Assembly: GCA_030549495.1 (NCBI GenBank) | Contig: JAUIRK010000971.1 | Coordinates: 1,044,501 to 1,108,500, forward strand | Direction: 5' to 3' | Length of the DNA stretch: 64,000 nt | From: Nectonema munidae | Lineage: Eukaryota; Nematomorpha; Nectonematoida; Nectonematidae | Shown: one piece after another, positions 12,881 through 23,120 of the stretch | Layout of the letters: each line of letters opens with the position of its first letter | Numbering within the stretch: the stretch's first letter is position 1 | The notes under the pieces: model-generated | Told to the model about the DNA's origin: nothing | What the model saw: only the letters and a program-made list of their open reading frames with translations | The model's database searches: none | Translations under genes and position numbers: made by a program

Positions 12881-13574
12881 GCAATCAGAATTACATATAG
12901 GGTAATGTGACTTGATAAAATTAGTGGAGTCATTCGCAGTTATGGTGGGATTGAAATTTGAAAGCGTAAAGAAGTATAATGTCGGGTAATTATAGTGTTG
13001 TCTTCATTGAGCAAAAATTCTTTTATAATAAATTTTGAAAATTTAAAAAAAAAGTTGGCTCCTGCAAAAATTTTGAGGATCTCCAGCTCTGATAACAAAA
13101 TTAGCAATTAACTTTTTATTGATAATTTTGAAATAAAGAAATTTGTTAATTTATTTTAAATTTGTTATGATTTACCTATATTTTATTTTCAAAATTAGAA
13201 TTATTTTGAAATAAAATAATTCTTTAAAATTTAAATAGCTAGGTTTGATATTAAAAAAACATACTTGTTACAATAGTAGCACTGTCAAGTATAGCCATTT
13301 AATTTATATTCAAATCAAAATCGGACATAAGAAAATAAACAAAAAAAAAATAAACTGAGAAAATAAACAAAATTATTTTAGGGACGAACTGTAAACATGG
13401 CTGATTACTTTAAAAAAGTATTTGTAAGTTGTTTATGATTCAGGGTATTGGGTTAATAAATTGCTAATGAAGAAACATTTAGTCAAATAAACTCAATAAA
13501 TAAGAAATATAAATACTTTTAATTTTTATAAAAAAAAACGTATATTTTAGGAATGAATTAAAACATCAAATTAA

Positions 13575-13681
13575 CCCTCTGACACCCAATGTAAAACTTG
13601 TTTGCAAAGAAATAAAAATAGTTTACTTTATGTATTTAAAATTCGATTACGATTAGCCTTAAAAATTATTGTCCTAGAGGG
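13575..13681. mobile_element. Small piggyBac-like MITE
   Basis: The ends CCCTCTGACACC and CCTAGAGGG form short inverted repeats with TTAA on the left and TCAA on the right, which would be one mutation from a TTAA duplication. It is 107 bp with no coding capacity. The family resemblance to the element at 9022 is in the structure only. Confidence 0.5.
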
Positions 13682-14154
13682 TCAACAAAACAAGTCAAGG
13701 AAATTAACACATTTTCCTTAAAATTAGATTTAAACTGAAATATATTTGAAAATCATAGATCGTATACTATATATACAGAGAAGTAGCCAAAAAGTACCAG
13801 ACTCTACATATCCCCACCCCCCCCTACAAATTTTCTGCTCCTATCATCGAAAATTTAACTAAAAACTTACTCAACTAAATCATCAATTCAAACAAGAATT
13901 ACAAAATAGCAGAAAAGAAAAAACAAGAATAAAACGAAGACAAAAAAATAAATAAAAATTAATATAATCACCTTTTTCAAGCTGTGGAAAGCTAAATCAA
14001 TCAATCTTCGTCTAATTTTTTTATGAAAATATTTAGAAAGAAGCTTATTGAATAGAAATCTCTAAATTTCTCTATTGTCTGAATATTTTATCAATAAGAA
14101 ATCAAAAAAATTATTTTTAAAAATAGTAAAAAAGAACTTATATTCTTTTGGTTG

Positions 14155-14290
14155 GTTGGTTGGTTTGAGATATCAGCCTTAGAGTTAAGTATATGTCGAT
14201 TATGTAGATGGTTAATCACAGTTTTGTGAATTTGTTTTTAGAGTTGGGAGTGGGATCAACGACCTTCAATGTTAAGTGAGAGGTCCCCTA
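14155..14290 (-). repeat. tRNA-like SINE, family 2, copy 1
   Basis: It starts with GGTTGGTTGGTTGG and runs through the words TTAATCACAGTTTTGTGA and CGACCTTCAATGTTAAG. Copies lie at 14525-14700 (same strand) and 16258-16420 (opposite strand). In the 16.3-kb copy the reverse complement shows a clear box B, GGTTCGATCCCC. Confidence 0.6.
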
Positions 14291-14524
14291 ACAACATGAG
14301 GCTTTTATATTCTTTTAAGATTAGATAACGTTTATTTTGTTAAAAAAAGAAACCTATACCTAAATTAGGAGCAGTAAGAAATTTCTGTTGGACTTCGGGT
14401 ATAATTATTTGCTTCTAAATTCAAAAGTTATAAGAAAAAAATCAAAAAACTAAAAACCTTAACTAAAATACTGTTTTGAAAGAGTGCAACCATATCAAAT
14501 TCGGTTTCACTACTAGTTACTGAT

Positions 14525-14700
14525 TTGTTGGTTGGTTTGTTGATTGGATATAAAAACATTTTCAGCCGTAAGGCTATATTCTCGCATTATGTTTGAATAT
14601 TGTTAATCACAGTTTTGTGATTTTATTTTTAAGATTCGGGAGCCTTAAGGATCTAATCGCTGACCTTCAACTGTTAAGCTGAGAGGTACCAGTAGTAAAA
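14525..14700 (-). repeat. tRNA-like SINE, family 2, copy 2
   Basis: Shares GGTTGGTTTGTTGATTGGAT, CAGCCGTAAGGCTATAT and TTAATCACAGTTTTGTGA with the neighbouring copies at 14155 and 16258. The box-B region is diverged here. Confidence 0.6.
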
Positions 14701-15404
14701 TTAAAGAACAAACAATGGCTCAAATTCAAGTTCAAAGCTTATTATTAAGATTAAAAAACTGAATATGAAGAGTTAAGTTTAATTTTCAAGGGATTCTATG
14801 AAGCAAAAAAAAGAATATTCCTGTTTCAGGTAGGCTACTTCAAGAAAAAGCATTGATCTTATCTAAAGACTTATAAATTAGACAATTTTTTGCTTCAAAT
14901 GGCTGGCTAAGTCATGTCCAAAATATACATAACTTTTTATCTTCTGTTTATCTGGAGATATTCCGAGCGTAGATGAAAAAATTAAAAACTAGTGTTCATG
15001 TTTATTTTATCTCTGTGGTCTTTAGATGGTATATTCAATGCTGATGAACAGTGGCGGTTCTAGATTTTCAAAAGTGGCGCCAAACAAGGGTCAAGTTTTT
15101 AAAAAGGTGTAAAGAAATAGGTTTAAAACTAAAAAATTTAAAACTTATCAATTTTTTTCATGAGAATTACTTATCGATATTTAGAATTCTGAAAGTTTAA
15201 TTTTTTATAATGCTCCTTCGTTTTAATTCGGAATTATAAAATTTATAGTAAGATCTTAAAATCTTTTAATGCAGATTTTTAATGAAAATTAGAATATTAT
15301 AATTTGTATATTGCTTTTATAGTTTGTTTTCCCAAATTTTTTTTATGAATTATTCAACTAATCAGAATATCAAAAACAATTTGATTTATTTTAAATGTAT
15401 AAAA

Positions 15405-15640
15405 CAGCGGCGCACATCCTCAAAATTATTGGGGGGAGGGCGAAATTTTTTTCTTGCAATTTTCAAAATTAGTGGACTGGAAATACCACGGGAGATCAAA
15501 TATCCTTTAAAATAGAGTGTATTAAGCGCATAACCTAAAGTCCTAAATTTATAAGACTACATTATATTTTTTTTACAAAATTGGTGAATTTAAATACTAT
15601 ACTTCCAGCGAAAATATTTTAATTAAATTTGCATATCGAA
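15405..15640 (+). repeat. Dispersed repeat shared with 34590-34830
   Basis: The stretch with GGGCGAAATTTTTTT, AGTGGACTGGAAATACCAC, TTAAAATAGAGTGTAT and CAGCGAAAATATTTTAA recurs, reverse-complemented, at 34590-34830. That shows a dispersed element. CAGTGGCGGTTCTAG at 15049 looks like a hAT-type terminus and may be its left end. The right end appears cut off by the next element. Confidence 0.6.
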
Positions 15641-15654
15641 TATAGTGCGCAGAA

Positions 15655-16190
15655 AAAATGCCCCCGGAAAAAATCCCCCAATTAAAAAGTAGGAAAAAAT
15701 GCCCCCAATTAAAAAGTAGGAAAAAATGCCCCAATTTAAATTAGGAAAGAATGCCCTAACACAAAAAATTTCAAAAAATTATTAATTAAAATTTTTAAAA
15801 AAGATATGTCAAATAAAGATTTTTTGTAAAAAAAAAAGTAAACTTTTCATTTAAAACATTTAAAATTTAAGTAAACTAAAAAACTCAACATACGACAATT
15901 TTTTAAATACAAAAAATTTTTTTATAAAACAGCAAATATTTTTGGACTTTGTGTGTATCAGAACACTTTCTAAATATAATTTGTATTTTAACTGATTTTA
16001 AGAACACATTCCCACAAATATGCACCTTTGCTATTGTTTTCAAGAACTTTATAAAGAAAAAACCCTATAGATTAAGAAATTTTAGGAATTTAGCGTACCA
16101 AATAAAAATATTTATATAATTATAAAAAATCCTGAAAATCAAAAACTAGGGGGCATTTTTTTCTACTTTTTAATTGTGGGCATTTTTACC
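15655..16190. mobile_element. MITE with GCCCCC/GGGGGC inverted ends
   Basis: AAAAAATGCCCCC and AATTAAAAAGTAGG are repeated two to three times at the left. The inverse words GGGGGCATTTTTTTC and CTACTTTTTAATTG occur at the right. This makes an approximately 535-bp element with inverted ends and local subrepeats. No duplication was identified. Confidence 0.6.
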
Positions 16191-16257
16191 TACAACCATC
16201 GAATATACAATAGTTAAAAAAAATCCAAAAATGTTAGGGGGTGGAATAGGGTTTTTC

Positions 16258-16420
16258 ATTTGAACTCAGCTTAACAGTTGAAGGTCAGGGGTTCGATCCC
16301 CAAGGCTCCCAACTCTAAAAACAAATTCACAAAAATTGTGATTTACCATCTTAAGCATAATGCGAGCATATAGCCTTACGGCTGAAAGTGCTTTGATATC
16401 TCCAACCAACCAACCAGTCA
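16258..16420 (+). repeat. tRNA-like SINE, family 2, copy 3
   Basis: GGGGTTCGATCCCC at about 16288-16301 is an almost perfect RNA polymerase III box B. It follows TTAACAGTTGAAGGTC and precedes the conserved body that ends CCAACCAACCAACCAG. This copy gives the transcription sense of the family; the copies at 14155 and 14525 are inverted relative to it. Confidence 0.65.
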
Positions 16421-16841
16421 CATTACAGGAATTGATGAAAGGATATTTGATTCATAGAAAAAACAAATAACTGAAGGCTGGATAGTTTTATATCAGTGAT
16501 TGTAGTCTAAAGGCAAAGAGTCTACTAGACAACCTGTGATGTTTATATGAAAAAATGTGATTGATTTAAGGGCAAGGGTATAAAACGAAGTTATAATTGT
16601 GCAAACAAAAATAAAACAAAAAATTAAGATCGCATTATTTAATTATACAAGCTACAAAAATGTACAAAATGTAAAATAACTTAACATTTTGCAATGATTT
16701 GCCTTTTATAATAACTTTTAAGGAAAAAAAGTCTATCAGAAAAAGTTATAGAGCTTCAACAAAAACTAAAAAATTTTAGTGCATAACTTAAGTTTTTTGA
16801 AAACTAATTTGACGTATCCCCTACAGCATACTTTATCTATG

Positions 16842-16925
16842 GGTGGCATGGCAGGTTGGTTGAGATGATGGACATAGCACGGAAGACTCTGGATTCGTTC
16901 CTCATCGATACAAATTTGTTCATAG
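16842..16925 (+). repeat. tRNA-derived SINE head, family 1, copy 2
   Basis: It matches 4889-4976 over GGTGGCATGGC, GGTTGGTTGAGATGAT, AGCACGGAAG and ATTTGTTCA. Box B is degraded to GGATTCGTTCC. Confidence 0.6.
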
Positions 16926-17210
16926 TTTGACATAAGCGGTACATCAGTGCCTAGTCAATAAAAATACATCCAATGCACCACTAAAAATTGAAAAATTTGC
17001 TACATAATTAACATAAGAGAGAAAGGAAACAAAATAAACTAATGAAGCAATTTTCAGTATTTTAAAATGGAACCGTCTGTTCTCAGAATAATTTCAAAAT
17101 AATAGGAGGCATAAAGAATGAGAGTTTATTTGATATTTTCAAGTTTTTATAAGCAGCAAAAGCCAACGTTTAAGTAGCTAGCCCTTATAATTAAAAAATT
17201 ATTTAAATAA

Positions 17211-17890
17211 CGGTCGACAGACATTTCGCCCCCTGACAAATTGTCTTATAGGCTATTAGTATCATCCATCTTTGCTTATTATATGTGTAAAATTATTAAA
17301 AAAATTTATAAACCACGCAGTCGAGTTTGAAGTTTCGTATAACTAAAATCTGGAATGAATATTTGCAAGATTTTCAAATTATATATATTTCACTTTCAAC
17401 ATTGAAAAGACGCCTGAATGAATATTTATTGAAACAAGATTGAATCAATTTTGTAATGATTTAATATAATTTGATTTTTTTATTTAAATTTTTTTAATAT
17501 CAATTTCATTTTTAACTATGTTTAATTGTTGATTTAACATTTATTTAACATTTATGAACAATTAAAAAAAAATATTTTAATGTTTTTTTTAGTATTTCTG
17601 TTACGATCTTCTGACCCTTGAAATACAAGCATATTCTCAAATGTGAAATTTTTTTTATGAGATTATTTTATGCTAATAAATTCTTCTTCTTATTATTATA
17701 TTCTTGTTTATTTTATCTCTATTAAATTATTTCAAATTAATCAATTTATCTCTTAATTTTTTAGAATTGTCCATGAGACAAAATATCTTATGAAAATAAC
17801 GGGGCGAATTGTCCATGAAACAAAATGTCTTATGAAAATAATGAGGCGAACTGTCTTATGAAAATAATGGGGTGAAATGTCCGAGAACCA
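17211..17890. mobile_element. Non-autonomous element with CATTTCGCCCC ends and tandem subrepeats
   Basis: The left end is CGGTCGACAGACATTTCGCC. The reverse complement of the right end is GGTTCTCGGACATTTCACC. Between about 17766 and 17880 a roughly 45-60-bp unit with TGTCTTATGAAAATAA and GGGGCGAATTGTCC repeats about three times. The interior at 17315-17450 resembles a LINE 3' end. Superfamily unknown. Confidence 0.5.
17315..17450 (+). mobile_element. Possible LINE 3'-end fragment
   Basis: One frame reads RITKIWNEYL...STLKRRLNEYL. This resembles the final residues of CR1/Jockey-like reverse-transcriptase proteins (..WN.LP...S...FK.RL...). It is short and isolated, so the call is weak. Confidence 0.3.
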
Positions 17891-18405
17891 AACTAACATA
17901 AATCAAAGTATACGAGAAAAGAAAATCATTGCGTTTTTTAGAATATTTCTGTCTATAAATAAAATTTTGACAGCTGTCATAAATAGATCAAGTACATTTT
18001 TAACAACTGAAACATTTTGTTTCGATATTATATTTTTATTATAATAATCAACAAATTTTCTTAAAAAAGTGATTTGATTATGTACAGTCTTACTTCGAAT
18101 CGTGAATATCGAATTAGTCGAATCGAACATTATAAAAAATATCTCTGCTCAAATATTAAGCAAATAGAGTATTCTTGCTTTTAAACTGAATAGATAGTCA
18201 AAATATTAATTCCAAAATAACTATTGAAAAAAAATTTTTGACTTGAAAAAATTAAAGTTTTCAAATGTTACAAAATGTAGCAAACGTAGTGATAAAGATT
18301 AAGTGACTTTTGTTGAAAAAAAGTTCTTAGCGCGAGTCTAACAATATTCATTGATATAAAATTGTAACGATTGAAAATTTAACTCTAAATGCAAATTAGA
18401 CAGAA

Positions 18406-18604
18406 GCAGTGGTGTAGTCAAAAAAAAAGTTGATAGAAGGGCACAATTTTAAAACAAAAAATTTGCGCAACAATATTTATACTTTCTTAACCCTTTCATT
18501 GGAGAAATTTTCAAAAACTGATATCGCATAAGATGCATGAGGCACCATGCGGTACATAGGAGTGTGGGCACGGCCCCTCATGCCCCAGTCTAGCTACCTC
18601 ACTG
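18406..18604. mobile_element. Probable hAT MITE
   Basis: The left end CAGTGGTGTAGTC and the right end GCTACCTCACTG form approximate inverted termini of the CAGTG type. The 8-bp flanks match only in part (GACAGAAG versus GAGAGACT). The element is probably old. Confidence 0.45.
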
Positions 18605-18684
18605 GAGAGACTGCATTCCTTCTATGCGATCATCATACATGTTTTATAAACAAGCAGCAACTCTTACTTATATAAAATTATTGA

Positions 18685-18775
18685 GGGGGGGGGGGAGGGG
18701 GCGAAGGTCAATTTCGCCCCCCCCCCCCCTGAAAAAACATTAGGGTGGGGGGGGGGGGGGGCGGTCGCACCCCCT
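18685..18775. repeat. Poly-G/poly-C inverted tract
   Basis: A G-run of about 12, a C-run of about 13 and a second G-run of about 15 lie within 90 bp in otherwise AT-rich DNA. The G and C runs can pair as a hairpin, and the G-runs could form G-quadruplexes. The flanking words (GCGAAGGTCAATTTCGCCCC) resemble those in the MITEs at 646 and 34.6 kb, so this is probably part of a transposon end. The exact run lengths may be affected by sequencing. Confidence 0.6.
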
Positions 18776-19597
18776 GGTATAAAATAATTAAGATTTTAAT
18801 GTATAATTTTTTTTTTTATGAAAATTAAATCTTCTTCTTAAGTAGAATAATATAAACTTAACTTAGAAAAATAAGATTCTTAGTTTATATTTTAATAGTT
18901 TGAAAAGTCAAATGTAAATTTTTTTCATATACAATTCTTCCCTTCTCTGAATCATAAAAAAAGTTTTAGATTGTTTTATTAGATTTTATATTTGTTTTGC
19001 TCCAATTTTAATGGAGTTTCTCAAATTTATGACAAAGTAAGTTTTTGCTAAATTCTTGTTCTCTTACACCTTATGGAAATATATATGATTACCATAATTT
19101 AAAATCATAGGTTTTATAGTTATATTAGTTTTTTTGAGAATTAAATTAAGCCTAATATCAATTAATAAGCAGTAATATTCATGTATAGAATGTGTTTAGA
19201 ATTAATTTCATAACTATGGTCATTAATAAATCACGGATTTTACCAATTCTGATTACCTTATTTGTAATTATAATCGCATCACTACATTCTAGCATATCAA
19301 GAACAAAATTATGTATGATGTCAAAGAAAAAACAATTATTCATATGCACTATTATCTTTAATTATAATCCCCTCAATAAAGCTTTGCTAAGATTATTCTT
19401 ATGATCGTGAATCCAAATAATTTTTTAGATTTATAACTTTTCATAAACTCATAATGCATTTCTATGAAACTATGAAGTATGATTTATAGTTATCATAAGC
19501 TTGATAAATTTATGAAATTTACCACAATTCAATAAATCATTAGTTTCATTATTCTAGCGGTAGAATATTTAAATAGTTATGGTTTTTGGTGAAAATA

Positions 19598-19890
19598 GCA
19601 GGTTTGCGAAGTCGAGTAGTTTTTTTCCGACTCTGACTCCATCTCTGGATATAAATTCTGACTCCGGCTCCAAAATTATTATAAAATAAAGCTCCAACTC
19701 ATTAATAAAATTAGACAATTATTGGCGATGTGAAACCCAACATTTTTCATTTCTTAAATATAAATAAATTAGTAATAGTCTTAGTATTAACAATAATTTG
19801 TATTACCCTTCCTGTATTCTATAAAAACCGACTCCGATTTTTTTTTACAAAATTTTTAGACCCTAACGACTCACCAATCCTTGAAAATAG
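19598..19890. repeat. Dispersed GACTCCGACTCC-type element
   Basis: GACTC-rich ends (TCCGACTCTGACTCC and ACCGACTCCGA) flank an AT-rich core. Related GACTCC clusters occur at about 2577-2640, 24670-24745 and 52735-52905. This suggests a family of small non-autonomous elements. The outermost words (GGTTTGCG and CCAATCCTTG) suggest inverted ends AGG(A/T)TTG. Confidence 0.45.
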
Positions 19891-19904
19891 GCGGGTAAAC
19901 ATGA

Positions 19905-20395
19905 TCTAAAATTGAATGAATAGAACAGGTTACACCAGATTAGTTTGAGACTTTCGCATTAGGACATGATGAGACATTGATCGCATGTGATAAAGGTTTT
20001 ATCCCTTATTATTTCTTTTCATTAGTTATTGAAAACGATGCTCACAAATGCCCTTTCAGATTTTGATGTTCTAGTACTGAAATAACTGCATGCGTAACAA
20101 AATGCCTTATCGATATTCGATAGATATGCTATACTCTAACCAAGTGAAGATTTTATACCATGACTCTAAAAATGATCTCTTTTATAAATCTTTGAAGAAC
20201 AAAATTGGTTCCGCCGATTCAGTATTTGGTGTTCGAAGGTCAAAAATATCTGTCTTCTGAAAACCTCATAATAACTTGTATGGAAAGACTCATTCGTAAT
20301 ACAGGCAGACCTCGTTTATCCTAGACAAGATTATTCAACAACGCCTCTATCCGATACATTATTGACGAACTACTTTTTCCAATGTTTTTATCTCC
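19905..20395 (-). repeat. Composite dispersed repeat, copy B1 (partial)
   Basis: Reverse-complement copy of the outer part of 11930-12290. It shares TATACTCTAACCAAGTGAAG, GGTGTTCGAAGGT and GGCAGACCTCGTTTATCC. The inner hAT-like block is absent on this side. Confidence 0.65.
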
Positions 20396-21090
20396 GTTTA
20401 TTCACAATTGAACACGAATACTGTCATCAAACCAAATACTCTCACGTATACCTGCATAATTTGCGAATCCGACAGACCGGTCATGCAATCGTATTTTTTT
20501 ATGACACACTCATTTAACACTAGGAAAGCCAATTTTTTGTACATAAAAAAGACATTAGGTTATATCTCTAACATAAAATTTAATGACAAAAATTTTAAAA
20601 GTTCGCTAATTATCTTATTGCAGTTAACTCTTATTTTCCGAAAAAATAATATAATTTCCATAACGAAAAAAATTCCAAAATATTAGAATGTGATTTGTAC
20701 TCTATTTGCCCGATTAATGAGTCACCTGAATCAATCGTTTAATTCAAAAAATTTTATTTTTAACCCTAAAAAATAGTTCGAATATACGCAAATTTTCACT
20801 TCCATAGATACATATCGCTTGTATTGATTTTGAATTGAATCTTAGACCATCTCTTATAACCTTGAAAAAGGCTCACTGTTGGCAAGGCTTCTGTGGATGC
20901 TTTTTTTAGCCAAGGAAAAATTTAATAATGAAATATATAATTTCTCGCAAGGCGTCTATAATAATCTTGGCACATTACTTTACTAAGATGCATATACCTA
21001 CGCATTTACTAAGATGATATACCTACCTACGTTCATGTAAATGGGTTTTTTGATTAGAATTACGTAGTCGAATCCACGAAAATTATCCGA

Positions 21091-22335
21091 ATGGAAGGCG
21101 GTTTCTTTGATCCAAATTTTATACACTCTTCAAAATATTTCTACACTCTAAAAAGCAAATATTCTATGAATAACTTTTACTTGTGCTCCAGATTCACCTG
21201 CAGTGCAAAGTTGAAGTACAACAAAAGAAAATCTTCCTTTTCTCTTTTAGGCACACACAATCACGAAGAAGAGAAGTGTGGAAAAAAGTGCCAAGATCTG
21301 AAAGATGAATTTTTTCATTTGAACGAACCTGTGCCAAATGATTTGTCTCCCTTTGATAATTCTCTCGAAGTTAGTAATAGCAATTTGTATTTTGATAACA
21401 ACATCCACGTCGAAGTGAGCAAGAGCAGAGACGAGAGCAATGACGACAAAAGTATGGAATTGTTTGTCGTTTTGAAAGAAGAACTGGATGACAACTTTCC
21501 ACTTTTTACACACATTTGGCAAGTCAACGGTAAAATGCTGATAAAATTTGATCTAGTGCATCTTTTGCCAAAGCCTACTTACATGTGCACCAACAAATGC
21601 ACTCCTTTCTCTCATAACGGCGTACGCATTTTCGTGAAGCCGCTTGAGCCAAGTTACTTGCTAGTTGAATTGTCTACACCCTACATTCCCTTGCCAGGCA
21701 CTCTTTCATCGTCTCATTCTCTTTTGAGCGTTGAATGCCTGGAACTTTACATACAAGTTATGCTCTGTGAAGTTTTATGCACTGGCTTCATCAAAAATAT
21801 ATACGATAAAAATGAAATTTACTTTAAGAGAGTCGTTGATGCTTTTCAGAAAAAGCATGTGTCTTGTCTTTCACAGCTCGAAGTCAATATCAAGAGTCCA
21901 GATATGAACTTTTCATTAAGCTCATCTCCTTATCTTTCATTTTGTTTCACTAAAGAGATCAAGAGAAGATGCTATCATTGCGGAAAGAAGAACGTATCGA
22001 CTAAAGGTAGAGTGGGATTTTTGTTTGGACCAAGTTATGACGCAATCACATTTAATGCAAAGAAGGAAAGACGAAACGATGTTTTCTACCTCTGCCATAC
22101 TTGCTATATCGACCTCGAGGCTTATCATTCTCTCTGCCACTTGCCTTTCCTTATTTTTGTAAAATGTCGCGACAAAGTCGAGGCCGAAGGGTGCAGGCTT
22201 CTGCCAAGTTCACAAGAAAAGCAGGACAAGAGACCCTTGGCTTTGTTGAACAAGTGTCTCGGAGACTTTAGTTGGATGTCGAGCCTACTTCATTTTATTC
22301 ATAATGCGTGCAAAAACTGCACTCAAACAAGTTAA
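21091..22335 (+). CDS. FLYWCH zinc-finger protein, intronless
   Basis: A complete 414-codon ORF with an in-frame stop (TAG) 12 codons upstream of the ATG. Residues 13-58 fit a FLYWCH zinc finger: YFYTLKSKY...FYLCSRFTCSAKLK...LLGTHNH, with C32, C37, H56 and H58 as the likely zinc ligands. FLYWCH domains bind DNA or proteins and occur in transcription factors, mod(mdg4)-like proteins and MULE-related transposases. Residues about 65-115 are acidic and serine-rich (a linker). The C-terminal 300 residues are unrecognised. They include C294-x2-C297 and C335-x2-C338, a possible second zinc-binding unit. No transposase motif was seen. The frame is clean and its G+C is visibly higher than its surroundings, so it looks selected. 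It faces TRAPPC8 tail to tail. It could be a nuclear regulator or a domesticated transposon protein. Confidence 0.8.
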   Translation: MEGGFFDPNFIHSSKYFYTLKSKYSMNNFYLCSRFTCSAKLKYNKRKSSFSLLGTHNHEEEKCGKKCQDLKDEFFHLNEPVPNDLSPFDNSLEVSNSNLYFDNNIHVEVSKSRDESNDDKSMELFVVLKEELDDNFPLFTHIWQVNGKMLIKFDLVHLLPKPTYMCTNKCTPFSHNGVRIFVKPLEPSYLLVELSTPYIPLPGTLSSSHSLLSVECLELYIQVMLCEVLCTGFIKNIYDKNEIYFKRVVDAFQKKHVSCLSQLEVNIKSPDMNFSLSSSPYLSFCFTKEIKRRCYHCGKKNVSTKGRVGFLFGPSYDAITFNAKKERRNDVFYLCHTCYIDLEAYHSLCHLPFLIFVKCRDKVEAEGCRLLPSSQEKQDKRPLALLNKCLGDFSWMSSLLHFIHNACKNCTQTS

Positions 22336-23120
22336 TCCTTTTTTACAAAATGAATTTTTTATTACAAATTAAGATTTTATCCTTTTTTAGCATTCTTCTG
22401 TAAAATAAGCAATAATTCGATAGGAAAAGAAGAATTATGAAGGATAAATTATCAATATCGCTTAATGATTTGAGAAACCTTGTCACCCTTTAGTAATCAT
22501 GTTTTTCCAAATTAGTTTTGCAATTTATCAAATTTAGACGAAAATAGTCAACTCGGGTTTGCTGGTGAAAAAATTTGATTTTTGACATCCGTCCTTCCAC
22601 TTCATGCCTCGAGTCAACCTAGAACAATACGTCATGACATCTTTGGAACGGAGGCAATGACACACGCGCCGTCTTCAGCGATTTTTTAAACACCAAAACT
22701 TGGAACTAATTGTTTGTAATGTATTAATTTATAACACATACTATCATCATTAAAAAAAGATGACCGATAAAGTATTAAAACTACTTTTAGATTTAAAAGT
22801 ACTTTTTTTTGTTTCTTAAAGCTAAAAGAACCAATAGCTTTAATCGATGACTTCTTATGTAGTGTTGGCTAAATACTTTACGAATGATCTAAAGTTTGAA
22901 TCCAGGTCGATCCTTTAAAACGAAAAACGTTTTACGTATGTTATTAAAATTTAATAAGAATATTCTAAAAGTGCTTATAGTTAAATTCAATGCAGTAAAT
23001 AAAGAGCTAAATGATTTAAATTTTATAAAGTATACTTTTACTTTTAATCAACAAGAAAAAGATGAAAATTGAAATAGAACTGTTAAAAAATTCAAACATT
23101 AATCATAAAAGTGTTTGAAA
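22336..23120. other. Gene-free spacer
   Basis: AT-rich sequence downstream of the FLYWCH gene. No perfect AATAAA lies within the first 100 bp (AAATAAG is the nearest). I see no exon or identifiable repeat. Confidence 0.5.

Larger units (their letters stand above)
1196..21090. other. Gene-poor, repeat-rich intergenic region
   Basis: I see no host coding exon here. The sequence is very AT-rich, and open frames longer than about 60 codons lack recognisable domains or conserved splice contexts. The supportable contents are the MITEs, SINE-like pieces and dispersed repeats listed separately. The BicD promoter and 5' UTR should lie just above 1195, but I cannot place a transcription start. A GA-rich stretch near 3.66-3.85 kb, including a (GA)n run at about 3823-3841, might be regulatory; that is only a guess. 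Confidence 0.6.

Noticed and set aside
20408-20686. 92-codon plus-strand ORF
   Set aside because: Follows a dispersed repeat directly; AT-driven composition, no domain or conserved splice context.
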